From Microbacterium trichothecenolyticum (GTDB taxonomy: Bacteria; Actinomycetota; Actinomycetes; Actinomycetales; Microbacteriaceae): a DNA stretch of 64,000 nt. The stretch covers positions 90,949-154,948 of the forward strand of contig NZ_JYJA01000030.1 in the NCBI RefSeq assembly GCF_000956465.1, read 5' to 3'. The notes under the pieces are model-generated. The model worked only from the letters and a program-made list of their open reading frames with translations. It was not told the DNA's origin and did no database searches. The position numbers and the translations under genes are program-made. This document shows, in pieces, positions 52,557 through 60,775 of this stretch; position 1 is the first letter of the stretch, and the number at the start of each line of letters is the position of its first letter.

Positions 52557-53695
52557 GTCGATGCTCCTTGCCGGTCGCTGGGTGCGACCACGGTGAGATG
52601 GGCGAAGGCGAACGAGAACCGGCCCGACTCGGGCACGGCGAGAAGGACCGTCTCGCCCGGCGCGAAGCGCCCCGTGTGCCACGCTTCCTCGAGCGCGATG
52701 AAGATGCTCGCGGAGCCCGTGTTGCCGCGGGTCTCGAGATTCGAGAACCAGCGGTCGGTGTCGAGCGTCGGGATGCGGCGCCGGAGAGCCTCGAACGCGA
52801 CGTCGCGGAACATGTTCGTGCTGTAGTGGCAGACGACGTGGTCGAGGTGGCGCACATCGACGAGCCCGATGTCGACGAGCTCCTCGAACTGGCGGATGCC
52901 GGCATCCGCGAGATCGTCGAGCATGCTCACGTCCTGCCGCAGCAGGAACATGCCGGCCGCGTCCGCCTCGGCGATGCCGACGTCCTGCCAGGTTCCGCCG
53001 ACCTCCGGCTCGGCGCCGACCATGCCGGCGCGCATGCACACGTCGTACTCGTGGGCGAGCGAGACGTGCCGCACCCAGTCGACCCGCAGCGACGGCTTGC
53101 TCGGGTGCGGCTGGAACTCGACGACGACCGCACCGGCTCCGTCGGACAGCATCCACCGCAGGAAGTGCGCGTCCATGCCGGCACGGATGCCGTCGTACCG
53201 GCGCTGCCTGAGGCTCCGGCTCGCGAGCTCCGAGCCCACCACGGCCGCACGGGGGTGGTCGCCGAGCCGGATCTTGCTGACGACGGCGTCGAGCGCCGCG
53301 AGGCTGGACGCGCACACCCCGGACGCCGACAGCAGCTGCATCGGCCCGCCACCGAGCCGCCCGTGCACCATCGACGCGAAACCGGGCACGAGCACGTCGC
53401 CCATCGTCGTCGCGCACGCCAGCATGCGGATGTCGTGGGCGTCGACGCCGCGATCGTCGAACGCCGCACGGAGGGCCTTGACTGCGAGCTCCTCGTTGAG
53501 CTCGGTCGGCTCGCCGTGCTCGTCGAGCGCGTAGTGCCGCTGCCGGATGCCGTTCGCGTCGAGAATGCGCCGCCGGATGCGCTGGGTCACCGCGTCGTCC
53601 CCGCCGAGGCGCGCCACGATGCCGTCGTTGTCGACCGGCTCCCCCGGCAGGTACCGGCCGAAGCCGGTGAGATAGGCATTCGCCGTCGCGCCCAT
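52553..53695 (-). CDS. 3-oxoacyl-ACP synthase III-like (KAS III/OleA-type) enzyme
   Basis: This 380-residue thiolase-fold enzyme has the KAS III triad: Cys128 in SGVCASSL, His290 in CHYSTNMF and Asn325 in RGNTGSAS. KAS III enzymes condense an acyl-CoA with malonyl-ACP; relatives such as OleA join two acyl chains. The length is greater than usual FabH (about 320), closer to specialised acyl-condensing relatives. It is not near other fatty-acid synthase genes, so it is probably not the housekeeping FabH. TAGTCT (53703-53708) lies 7 bases before the ATG without a ribosome site, implying a leaderless operon mRNA. Confidence 0.83.
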   Translation of the reverse strand: MGATANAYLTGFGRYLPGEPVDNDGIVARLGGDDAVTQRIRRRILDANGIRQRHYALDEHGEPTELNEELAVKALRAAFDDRGVDAHDIRMLACATTMGDVLVPGFASMVHGRLGGGPMQLLSASGVCASSLAALDAVVSKIRLGDHPRAAVVGSELASRSLRQRRYDGIRAGMDAHFLRWMLSDGAGAVVVEFQPHPSKPSLRVDWVRHVSLAHEYDVCMRAGMVGAEPEVGGTWQDVGIAEADAAGMFLLRQDVSMLDDLADAGIRQFEELVDIGLVDVRHLDHVVCHYSTNMFRDVAFEALRRRIPTLDTDRWFSNLETRGNTGSASIFIALEEAWHTGRFAPGETVLLAVPESGRFSFAFAHLTVVAPSDRQGAST

Positions 53696-53702
53696 GGTGA
53701 GA

Positions 53703-53708
53703 AGACTA
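53703..53708 (-). promoter_or_regulatory. -10 element of the KAS III operon
   Basis: TAGTCT on the minus strand ends 7 bases before the ATG of the KAS III gene; no ribosome site is present. Confidence 0.5.
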
Positions 53709-53878
53709 AAGGGCAGACATGGATGCTGTGCCCCGCAGCATCCATCATCCCTTCAGTTCCGTCCGATTCGGCGTCGCCATCACGTGCGCTCGGACCAGGT
53801 CCGCTCTGCGCCGGGAAGAACTAAGGTGTGCGCAGAAGGGTCGTGCTGCGGCGGACGAGGATCGACGGAGATGGCGCC

Positions 53879-54325
53879 ATGGAAGACACGAATCAAGCGG
53901 TCGTGACACTCAGCGAAGAGCAGTGCTGGAACATGCTCGCGCGCGGCGAGCTGGGGCATCTCGCCCTGGACGCGGGCGGCGAGCCCGACATCTTCCCGGT
54001 GAACTACGTGATCGACGGACCCCGGGTGCTGTTCCGCACCGCTCCGGGTTCCAAGCTCGCGGAGTTGTCGCAATACCCTCGCGTCGCGTTCGAGGTCGAC
54101 GAGTACGACGACACGTACGCCTCGAGCGTGATCGTCAAAGGCGTGGCGGAACGGCTCGAGCTGCAGCGTGAGATCGACGAGGCCGACGCACTTGCGCTGC
54201 GTCCTTGGATCCCCACCCTCAAGTACCGGTGGGTGCGCATCGTGCCGACGCAGATCTCGGGCCGGTGGTTCGCACGGACGCCGGAACCCGAGCGCTACCG
54301 GGCGTCGGAGAAGGAAGGCGCGTAA
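53879..54325 (+). CDS. Pyridoxamine 5'-phosphate oxidase-fold flavin-binding protein
   Basis: This 148-residue split-barrel protein has the PNPOx-like pattern: CWNMLARGELGHLALD, IFPVNYVIDG, VLFRTAPGSKLAEL and FEVDEYDD. Members bind FMN or F420 and reduce small molecules; the substrate is unknown. ATG at 53879 has GGAG 8 bases upstream and begins the fold; the open frame upstream to 53828 is Arg-rich and not supported. It is divergent from the KAS III operon. Confidence 0.82.
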   Translation: MEDTNQAVVTLSEEQCWNMLARGELGHLALDAGGEPDIFPVNYVIDGPRVLFRTAPGSKLAELSQYPRVAFEVDEYDDTYASSVIVKGVAERLELQREIDEADALALRPWIPTLKYRWVRIVPTQISGRWFARTPEPERYRASEKEGA

Positions 54326-54381
54326 GCGCTTCGCGGGGTCGACGCCGAGCGACCTCGACCGCCCGACATGCATCCGTCGGC

Positions 54382-54387
54382 TAACAT
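54382..54387 (+). promoter_or_regulatory. -10 element of a leaderless transcript
   Basis: TAACAT ends 6 bases before ATG 54394 and there is no ribosome site. Confidence 0.55.
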
Positions 54388-54393
54388 TCGGGG

Positions 54394-54621
54394 ATGACGA
54401 TTCCGGCGCCGATCGATGACGTCCCGATCGGCGGCGAGAGCATTCGCCTCGGGCAGTTCCTGAAGTTCGCCGGCCTCTTCGACTCCGGCGGCGAGGTGAA
54501 AGAGGCGATCATCGACGGCTTCGTCCTCGTCAACGGCGAGATCGATCGCCGCCGCGGGAGGCAGCTGCAGGTCGGCGACGTCGTGAGCTTCGAAGGACGC
54601 AGCGTGCGCGTCTGCCCCTGA
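54394..54621 (+). CDS. S4-domain RNA-binding protein (YbcJ-like)
   Basis: This 75-residue protein is a stand-alone S4 domain: IRLGQFLKFAGLFDSGGEV, AIIDGFVLVNGE and RRGRQLQVGDVV. S4 domains bind structured RNA, often rRNA. It starts leaderless after TAACAT and is followed by tRNA-Ser on the opposite strand. Confidence 0.85.
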   Translation: MTIPAPIDDVPIGGESIRLGQFLKFAGLFDSGGEVKEAIIDGFVLVNGEIDRRRGRQLQVGDVVSFEGRSVRVCP

Positions 54622-54664
54622 CCGTCACAACGAGAATACCCCCGGAGGACCGGGGATTCTTCTG

Positions 54665-54753
54665 CGGAGACGGAGGGATTTGAACCCTCGGTCCCCTTAC
54701 GAGGACTCCACCTTAGCAGGGTGGTGCACTAGGCCTGACTATGCGACGTCTCC
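54665..54753 (-). tRNA. tRNA-Ser, anticodon GCU
   Basis: On the minus strand an 89-base class II tRNA folds with acceptor arms GGAGACG and CGTCTCC plus discriminator G, an anticodon loop CTGCTAA (anticodon GCT) in the stem CACC/GGTG, a long variable arm and the T loop GGTTCAAATCC. It reads AGC/AGU codons. The CCA end is not encoded. Confidence 0.95.
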
Positions 54754-54874
54754 AGGCATCCGGCCGCAAGAGCGCGGATGCACCCAGCAATCATAACCGA
54801 GACCGGGACCGCTTCTTGCACGCGCGGAATCAGCAGCCGGGTATCACACGCGGTCGCGGCTCGCTCATCCCGGT

Positions 54875-55567
54875 ATGCCGTTCACACAGTACGGAGTGCT
54901 CAGCGGAACCCTCGTGTCGCACGAGCGGGACGACCCGGACGAGTTCGGGCGGTGGTGGCACGTCAACCTGAAGCTGCGCAGCGGGGCCCGCGACTTCCGC
55001 GTCGCGGTCGACGTCGACAGCAAGAACTCCGCCGCGGGGGTGCAGTGGAAGACCATCCGCACCACGGGCGCGAGGCTCGGCTGGCCGGCGCCGCCGGCTC
55101 CGGCCTTCACGAAGCTCCTCTCCTCCCCCGCCTCGGGCGCCCTCGACGTCATCCGCCATCGCGAGCTGCGGGTCGTCGGCATCCGCTGGTTCCTGCAGTG
55201 GCTGCTCCGCGCACGGGATGCCGTGGCCGCCGACCGATCGCCTTTCTGGGTGCCGTTCCTCCGGCCGTGGCGCTCCGGCGACCAGCTCCAGGCGTCGCAG
55301 GCGCTGGAGGCGACGCTGCGCGTCGGGGCGCTCACGCTCGTGTGGGGCGAGCCGTTCCCCGAGGGCGCGGCCCCGGCGTCGGTGCAAGGCATCCATAACG
55401 TCCATCAGAACCAGGGCGACCCCGCCGGGTCGCAATGGTTCCCCGAGAACGGGATCTGGCAGGACGGCGGGGTCGCGACGCAGCAGCCCGACGGCAGCTG
55501 GGTCGTGTTCGTCTCGAAGTTCTCGACGCAGTCCGACCGCACCGACAGCCTCGGCCACCCCGTGTGA
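54875..55567 (+). CDS. DUF2278 (YukJ-like) protein
   Basis: This 230-residue protein matches DUF2278: YGVLSGTLVSHERDD, WHVNLKLRSGARDFRVAVDV, and the closing GIHNVHQNQGDPAGSQWF, ENGIWQDGG. The family has no established function. The N-terminal Met at 54875 gives the family's normal start, but I see no good ribosome site. It lies between two unrelated units. Confidence 0.8.
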   Translation: MPFTQYGVLSGTLVSHERDDPDEFGRWWHVNLKLRSGARDFRVAVDVDSKNSAAGVQWKTIRTTGARLGWPAPPAPAFTKLLSSPASGALDVIRHRELRVVGIRWFLQWLLRARDAVAADRSPFWVPFLRPWRSGDQLQASQALEATLRVGALTLVWGEPFPEGAAPASVQGIHNVHQNQGDPAGSQWFPENGIWQDGGVATQQPDGSWVVFVSKFSTQSDRTDSLGHPV

Positions 55568-55613
55568 GCCGGAACCCACACGGCCGAATCAGCGCGGCCG
55601 AGCGGCCGAGCGG

Positions 55614-56930
55614 CTACCGACCCTCGGGCTGCGTGCAGGTGGTCTGCGCCGCGGTCTGCCCCGCGATCGCCGACGGCAGCTCGACCCGCGTCTCCGCCGC
55701 CGGAGTCTCGGCGACAGGGGCCTCAGCCGCGGGTGTCTCGCCGGCGGCCTCGGTCGCGGCGGGCGTCGGAGCCACCTCCGGCTTGACGGCCTCGCCGGTG
55801 ACTTCGACGCCGTAGCCCTGGCTCGCGTCGCCCGTCAGCGTCAGCGGCTGGTTGGCCTTGAGCGCGTCGAAGAGCACCGTCGCGGCGTCCTTCACCGGCA
55901 TGACCCGGCTGGCGCCGTCGCCCGAGGCGTAACGGGTCGGGTACTGCACGAAGACGATGTCCTCGTAGGGCACGTCCTTGACGGCCATCGCGATCTGCAC
56001 CATGAGCGTCGGGTTCGTGAGGCCGGAGCTCAGCACGAGCTGCTCCTGCTGCACCTGGCTGATCGCGGTGGTCGCGAGGTTCAGCAGCGTCGCGGGGTTC
56101 GCGAGCACCGAATCGGACTGGAGCTTGCGCACCATCGACGACATGAACTGCTGCTGGTTCGAGATGCGGCCGAGGTCGGAGCCGTCGCCGATGCCGTGGC
56201 GGATGCGCAGGAACTGCAACGCCTGTACACCCTGCAGCGTGTGGGTCCCGGCGGTCAGCTTGAGTCCGGTGTGCGAGTCGCTGATGTCGCCGGCGACACA
56301 CACGTCGACGCCGCCGATGGCGTCGGACATGTTGATGACACCGGTCCAGCGGATCGCCGCGGCGAAGTCGATCTGGTCGTCGATGAGGGACTCGATCGTG
56401 AGCACGGTGCACGCGAGCCCGCCGTACTGGTAGGACGCATTGAGCATCTGCGACGACATCGCCGAGTAGCTGCCGCTGCCGTCCTCCTTCGGGCACGACG
56501 GGATCGGCACGAGCATGTCGCGCGGGAACGACACCACGGTCACGCGACGGGGCTCGTCCGAGATGTGCACGAGCATCGTGACGTCGTTGCGCTCACCCTC
56601 GGTCGCCTTGGCCTGGCACGCCCCCGACAGCGCGGCGTTCGCGCCCTCGCAGGAGTCGGTGCCGACCATGAGGATGTTCACGCCGCCCTCAATGGCACCC
56701 AGCGACGGCGGCAGGGGCTTTTCCTCGTCGAGCACGACGGCGTTCGCGGTGATCGTCTGCGTCGCGTCGAACAGGTTGTACGCGGCGATGCCGGCCGCGC
56801 TCACGCCGAAGACGCCGAGCACGACGCCGAGCATCGCGACGAGAGTCATGAACGGATGCCGCGACTTCAGCACTCCGTGGCGCGCAATGGGCGTCTGGCC
56901 CTCTCTCGAGGGCCGCTTGTCCGTCGCCAT
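55614..56930 (-). CDS. LytR-CpsA-Psr (LCP) family glycopolymer transferase
   Basis: This 438-residue membrane-anchored enzyme has a short cytoplasmic N-terminus, one helix (about 25-50), and an extracellular LCP domain (GGVNILMVGTDS, VSFPRDMLVPIP, GGVDVCVAGDI, LRIRHG, GRISNQQQFM). The Arg and Asp residues that bind pyrophosphate lipid are present. LCP enzymes attach wall polymers to peptidoglycan. The C-terminal 80 residues are Ala/Pro/Glu-rich, ending with a Cys-containing tail. The start overlaps by one base the stop of the preceding LCP gene; the two are tandem paralogues. Confidence 0.9.
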   Translation of the reverse strand: MATDKRPSREGQTPIARHGVLKSRHPFMTLVAMLGVVLGVFGVSAAGIAAYNLFDATQTITANAVVLDEEKPLPPSLGAIEGGVNILMVGTDSCEGANAALSGACQAKATEGERNDVTMLVHISDEPRRVTVVSFPRDMLVPIPSCPKEDGSGSYSAMSSQMLNASYQYGGLACTVLTIESLIDDQIDFAAAIRWTGVINMSDAIGGVDVCVAGDISDSHTGLKLTAGTHTLQGVQALQFLRIRHGIGDGSDLGRISNQQQFMSSMVRKLQSDSVLANPATLLNLATTAISQVQQEQLVLSSGLTNPTLMVQIAMAVKDVPYEDIVFVQYPTRYASGDGASRVMPVKDAATVLFDALKANQPLTLTGDASQGYGVEVTGEAVKPEVAPTPAATEAAGETPAAEAPVAETPAAETRVELPSAIAGQTAAQTTCTQPEGR

Positions 56931-58216
56931 CAGCCGTTGGACCTGACGTTTCCGGCGGAGCAGGTCTGCTGAGCGGCGTTCTGTCCCGGGATGTTGTTGG
57001 GGAGTGCGACGGCGGTCTCGCTCGGTGCGGGCGTCGCCGAGGGATCGGCGGTCGCCGTGGGTGCGGGGTCGGCGGGCGCCTCGGTGGGCTGCGGGTCGGC
57101 CACGATCACTCCTCCGGTGAGGTCCTGGTCATGCGTGACCTCGAGCGACTCGTTCGCCGCGAGCGCCGCCCACAGCTGTTCGGCCGAGTCGTAGTCGGGC
57201 ACCACGCGGTTGACGTCGGCGGGGTCGGTCAGCACCGGGTACTGAACGAACACGATGTCTTCGAACGGCACGTTCTTGACGGCCAGCGCGATCTGCACCA
57301 GCGTCATCGGGTTGGTCAGCGACTTGCTCGGCGTGATGTTGTCGACCGCGGTCGCCGCGAGCTTGTACAGCGTCGCCGGGTTCGACAGCACCTCGTCGCT
57401 CACGAGCTTGCGCGCGAGGCTCGACATGTACTGCTGCTGGTTGCTGATACGCGCCAGGTCGCTGCCGTTCTGCAGGCCGTGGCGGGTGCGCAGGAACTGC
57501 AGCGCCTCGACGCCTTGGATCGTGCGGGGTCCGGACGGCCAGTTGATGCCGGTGTACTTGTCTTTGATGCCGCCGTTGCCGATGCAGACGTCGACGCCGC
57601 CGATCGCATCGGTGATGTTGATGACGTTGCCGAAGCTCACCTTCGCGGCGAACGGGATGTTCTGGCCGCTGAGCTCCTTGATCGTCTTGGCGACGCACGA
57701 GAGTCCGCCGTAGCCCCAGGCCGAGTTGATCTGCGTCTTGCTGGTCGCCGACGTGGTCGAGCCGTCCTCGCGGGTGCACGACGGGATCGGCACCATGAGG
57801 TCACGCGGGAACGAGACCACCGTGACGCGTCGCGGGTTGTCGGAGATGTGCACGAGCATGTTGACGTCGTTGAGCTGTCCCTCGGCGTCTGCTCCCGTGC
57901 AGCGGTCTCCGAAGAGGTACGCGTACTCTTCTTCGCACTCGTCGGTGCCGACGAGGAGCACATCGACGCCGCCCTCTATCGCGCCGATGTCGGGCGGGAC
58001 GGCGCCCTGGCCCTCGAGCTCGACGGCGCCTTCGGTGAAGCTCGCCGTGAAGTCCGTGGCGGCGTACGCGGCGACGCCGGCGCCCGACACCAGCACGACG
58101 GCGGCGACGATGCCGACGAGCTTCAGGATGAAACCGAACGGGCTCGGAGACGACAGCTCACCGTGACGGGCCACCGTGCGGCGGCCGCGCCTCGTGGGCT
58201 TGTGCGTCGAGCTCAC
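56930..58216 (-). CDS. LytR-CpsA-Psr (LCP) family glycopolymer transferase, tandem paralogue
   Basis: This 428-residue LCP protein has a cytoplasmic N-terminus rich in Arg, a single helix (about 25-50), and the extracellular domain with GGVDVLLVGTDE, VVSFPRDLMVPIP, GGVDVCIGNGG, LRTRHG and ARISNQQQYM. The two neighbours share the same order of motifs and a Thr/Pro/Ala-rich tail ending in a similar Cys-containing motif, so they are tandem duplicates. GTG at 58216 has AAAGGAA upstream. It and its partner probably ligate wall teichoic acid, arabinogalactan-like or other secondary polymers. Confidence 0.9.
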   Translation of the reverse strand: MSSTHKPTRRGRRTVARHGELSSPSPFGFILKLVGIVAAVVLVSGAGVAAYAATDFTASFTEGAVELEGQGAVPPDIGAIEGGVDVLLVGTDECEEEYAYLFGDRCTGADAEGQLNDVNMLVHISDNPRRVTVVSFPRDLMVPIPSCTREDGSTTSATSKTQINSAWGYGGLSCVAKTIKELSGQNIPFAAKVSFGNVINITDAIGGVDVCIGNGGIKDKYTGINWPSGPRTIQGVEALQFLRTRHGLQNGSDLARISNQQQYMSSLARKLVSDEVLSNPATLYKLAATAVDNITPSKSLTNPMTLVQIALAVKNVPFEDIVFVQYPVLTDPADVNRVVPDYDSAEQLWAALAANESLEVTHDQDLTGGVIVADPQPTEAPADPAPTATADPSATPAPSETAVALPNNIPGQNAAQQTCSAGNVRSNG

Positions 58217-58271
58217 TCGATTCCTTTCGGGGACTGCTTCTCACCTTCGCGCCCCCCGGGCACATCTTCTG

Positions 58272-58356
58272 CGGAGGGTGTGGGATTCGAACCCACGGGA
58301 CATTGCTGCCCACTGGTTTTCAAGACCAGGTCCATCGGCCGCTCGGACAACCCTCC
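58272..58356 (-). tRNA. tRNA-Ser, anticodon UGA
   Basis: On the minus strand an 85-base class II tRNA has acceptor arms GGAGGGT and ACCCTCC, discriminator G, the anticodon stem-loop CTGGTCTTGAAAACCAG (anticodon TGA), a long variable arm, and T loop GGTTCGAATCC. It reads UCA and other UCN codons. The CCA end is not encoded. Confidence 0.95.
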
Positions 58357-58508
58357 CGACCGATGCCGCCCCGGGGGGGAGGCATCCGTCGAACAGGCGT
58401 CGAGTCTAGCCGACAGCACTGTCGGCCCCATTCTTCCAACGACGCCTGGCAATCATCTGAGGGACGCGCGCTTTCCGCCGCGGGTCGGAGCGGCGGGGTG
58501 ACCGCCCG

Positions 58509-59417
58509 TCAGAGGCGGCGGAGCACCGCGGCCACGCCGCCCTCGTGCACCGAGTCGGTGATCTCACCGGCGGCGTCGCGCACTTCCTGCGGCCCTTGCG
58601 CCATCGCGACCGCGCGGCCGCCGTTGTCGAGGGCCCAGCGAAACATGCCGACGTCATTCCGGCCGTCGCCCATGACGAGGACGTGCGCGGGGTCGATGCC
58701 GAGCTCGGTGCGCACCAGCTCGAGTCCGGTGCTCTTGTCGACGCCCTTCGGCGCGATGTCGAGCCAGGCGGTCCATCCGACCGCGTAGGAGACGTGGTTG
58801 AGGCCGATGCGCTTGACGAGGTCGACGAAGTCCTGCTCGCCCTTGTCGGGAGAGACGACGACCACACGGCACACCGGCTGCGCGCCGAGCTCCTCGAACG
58901 GGACGCGCCGCGCGTGGACGAGGTTCCAGTCCTCGAGGTACTCGGTGTACAGGCGCTGCCCGTCGGCGAGTTCGACGAGGTAGCGGGCGTCGGGCAGATG
59001 CACCCGCAGCTGCTCGAGCACCTGGCGCGGGTCGAACGTCTCGACGTGCCAGCGGTCGTAGCTCAGCTCGTCGGCTTCGAGACGCTTGAGCACGACGGCG
59101 CCGTTGGAGCACACCACGAACTCGGGGGCGATGCCCAGCACGCGCACGATGCCGCGGGTGCCCTCCCAGCTGCGCCCGGTCGCGACCATCACCTCGTGGC
59201 CGGCGCGATGCGCATGCTCGACGGCGTCGACGACACCGGGGCTGAGCGATTCGTCCTCGAGGAGGACGGTGCCGTCGATGTCGAGGGCGATGAGAAGCTG
59301 CTCGGTGGCGACGGCGGGGTTCTCGGTGTCGCGCGCGACCTGCTCGACGAGCTTCGCGGCCTTCTTCGGCGCGACGACCTTGATGGAGCCGGTCTTCGGC
59401 AGGTGCGCTTCGCTCAC
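58509..59417 (-). CDS. HAD-superfamily Cof-type phosphatase
   Basis: This 302-residue hydrolase has the HAD motifs [10 protein letters not shown] (nucleophile Asp), ATGRSW, the Lys-containing [13 protein letters not shown] and [12 protein letters not shown], with the large C2-type cap of Cof/YbjI proteins. It dephosphorylates small phosphates, typically sugar phosphates; the substrate is not known. GTG at 59417 overlaps the serS stop (GTGA), so it is translated with seryl-tRNA synthetase. Confidence 0.87.
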   Translation of the reverse strand: MSEAHLPKTGSIKVVAPKKAAKLVEQVARDTENPAVATEQLLIALDIDGTVLLEDESLSPGVVDAVEHAHRAGHEVMVATGRSWEGTRGIVRVLGIAPEFVVCSNGAVVLKRLEADELSYDRWHVETFDPRQVLEQLRVHLPDARYLVELADGQRLYTEYLEDWNLVHARRVPFEELGAQPVCRVVVVSPDKGEQDFVDLVKRIGLNHVSYAVGWTAWLDIAPKGVDKSTGLELVRTELGIDPAHVLVMGDGRNDVGMFRWALDNGGRAVAMAQGPQEVRDAAGEITDSVHEGGVAAVLRRL

Positions 59418-60679
59418 GCGATGGGCTCCATCACCTCGAGCCCGCCGAGGAAGGGCCGCAGCACCTCCGGCACCGTGACGGAGCCGTCCTCTCGCTGGTG
59501 GGTCTCGAGCAGTGCGACGATCCATCGGGTGGTCGCGAGCGTGCCGTTGAGCGTCGCGACCGGCTGCGTCCTGCCGCCTTCGGGCCGGTAGCGGATGTCG
59601 AGCCGGCGCGCCTGGTATGTCGTGCAGTTCGACGTCGAGGTGAGCTCGCGGTACGCGTTCTGCGTGGGGACCCAGGCCTCGACGTCGTACTTGCGGGCGG
59701 CGCTCGAGCCGAGGTCGCCGGCGGCGACGTCGATCACGCGGTACGACAGGCCGAGGTCCTGCAGCATGCCCTCCTGCATCGCGACGAGGCGCAGGTGCTC
59801 CTCCTCCGCCTGCTCGGGCGTCGTGTACACGAACATCTCGAGCTTGTTGAACTGGTGCACGCGGATGATGCCGCGGGTGTCCTTGCCGTACGAGCCGGCC
59901 TCGCTGCGGTAGCAGGTCGACCATCCGGCGTAGCGCTTCGCACCGCGCGACAGGTCGAGGATCTCGTCCATGTGGTAGCCGGCCAGCGGCACCTCGCTCG
60001 TGCCGACGAGGTACAGGTCGTCGTCTTCGAGGTGGTAGACCTCGGCGGCGTGCTTGCCGAGGAAGCCGGTGCCGCGCATGACCTCGGGGCGCACGAGCGT
60101 CGGCGGGATGACCGGCGTGAAGCCCGCCTGCAGCGCGCGGTCGAGCGCGAGGTTCATCAGCGCGATCTCGAGCCGGGCGCCGATGCCGGTGAGGAAGTAG
60201 AAGCGGCTCCCCGACACCTTGGTGCCGCGCTCCATGTCGATCGCGCCGAGCTTCTCGCCGAGCTCCAGGTGATCGCGCGGCTCGAAGCCGAACGCCGGAA
60301 CGTCGCCGTGCGTGCGCAGCGTGACGAAGTCGTCTTCGCCGCCCGCCGGCACGCCCTCGATGACGATGTTCTCGAGCGCTCCGAAGGCTTCCGCGGATGC
60401 CTCCTCCGCCGCGGCGACCGCGTGCTGGGCCTGCTTCACGCGCTCACTGAGGTCCTTGGCCTCGGCGACGAGCGCGGCCTTCTCGTCCTTGGGAGCCTGC
60501 GCCACCTTCTTGCCGTGCGCGTTCTGAGCGGCGCGGAGTTCCTCGAAGGCGGTGATCGCGGCGCGTCGCGCGCGGTCGGCCTCGACGGCGGCGTCGACGG
60601 TGTCGGGTGATTCGCCCCGCGCTTCCTGCGAGCGCTTGACCAGCTCGGGATTGTCGCGAAGCAGCACGGGATCGATCAC
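59414..60679 (-). CDS. serS: Seryl-tRNA synthetase
   Basis: This 421-residue class II aminoacyl-tRNA synthetase charges tRNA-Ser. The N-terminal coiled-coil arm (about 25-105) and the catalytic core are seen: [12 protein letters not shown], the motif 2 region [28 protein letters not shown], and motif 3 [16 protein letters not shown]. The GTG at 60679 lies 6 bases after TAAGCT (60686-60691) with no ribosome site, so it is leaderless. Two tRNA-Ser genes lie within 6 kb. It forms an operon with the HAD gene. Confidence 0.97.
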   Translation of the reverse strand: MIDPVLLRDNPELVKRSQEARGESPDTVDAAVEADRARRAAITAFEELRAAQNAHGKKVAQAPKDEKAALVAEAKDLSERVKQAQHAVAAAEEASAEAFGALENIVIEGVPAGGEDDFVTLRTHGDVPAFGFEPRDHLELGEKLGAIDMERGTKVSGSRFYFLTGIGARLEIALMNLALDRALQAGFTPVIPPTLVRPEVMRGTGFLGKHAAEVYHLEDDDLYLVGTSEVPLAGYHMDEILDLSRGAKRYAGWSTCYRSEAGSYGKDTRGIIRVHQFNKLEMFVYTTPEQAEEEHLRLVAMQEGMLQDLGLSYRVIDVAAGDLGSSAARKYDVEAWVPTQNAYRELTSTSNCTTYQARRLDIRYRPEGGRTQPVATLNGTLATTRWIVALLETHQREDGSVTVPEVLRPFLGGLEVMEPIA

Positions 60680-60685
60680 CCTGCA

Positions 60686-60691
60686 AGCTTA
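60686..60691 (-). promoter_or_regulatory. -10 element of serS
   Basis: TAAGCT on the minus strand ends 6 bases before the GTG of serS; no ribosome site. Confidence 0.5.
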
Positions 60692-60762
60692 GTCGGGGAC
60701 CGCGAATCGGCACCCGATCGGGTACGTCCACGTCGTGTGCACCCGCACACCGCTTCGGGTCC

Positions 60763-60768
60763 TAATCT
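60763..60768 (+). promoter_or_regulatory. -10 element of a leaderless transcript
   Basis: TAATCT ends 7 bases before ATG 60776, which has no ribosome site. Confidence 0.55.
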
Positions 60769-60775
60769 TTACCTC

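Noticed and set aside
52553..53695. Calling the KAS III-like gene housekeeping fabH
   Set aside because: It stands apart from fatty-acid synthase genes, is longer than usual FabH, and is coupled to an oxidase-like gene.
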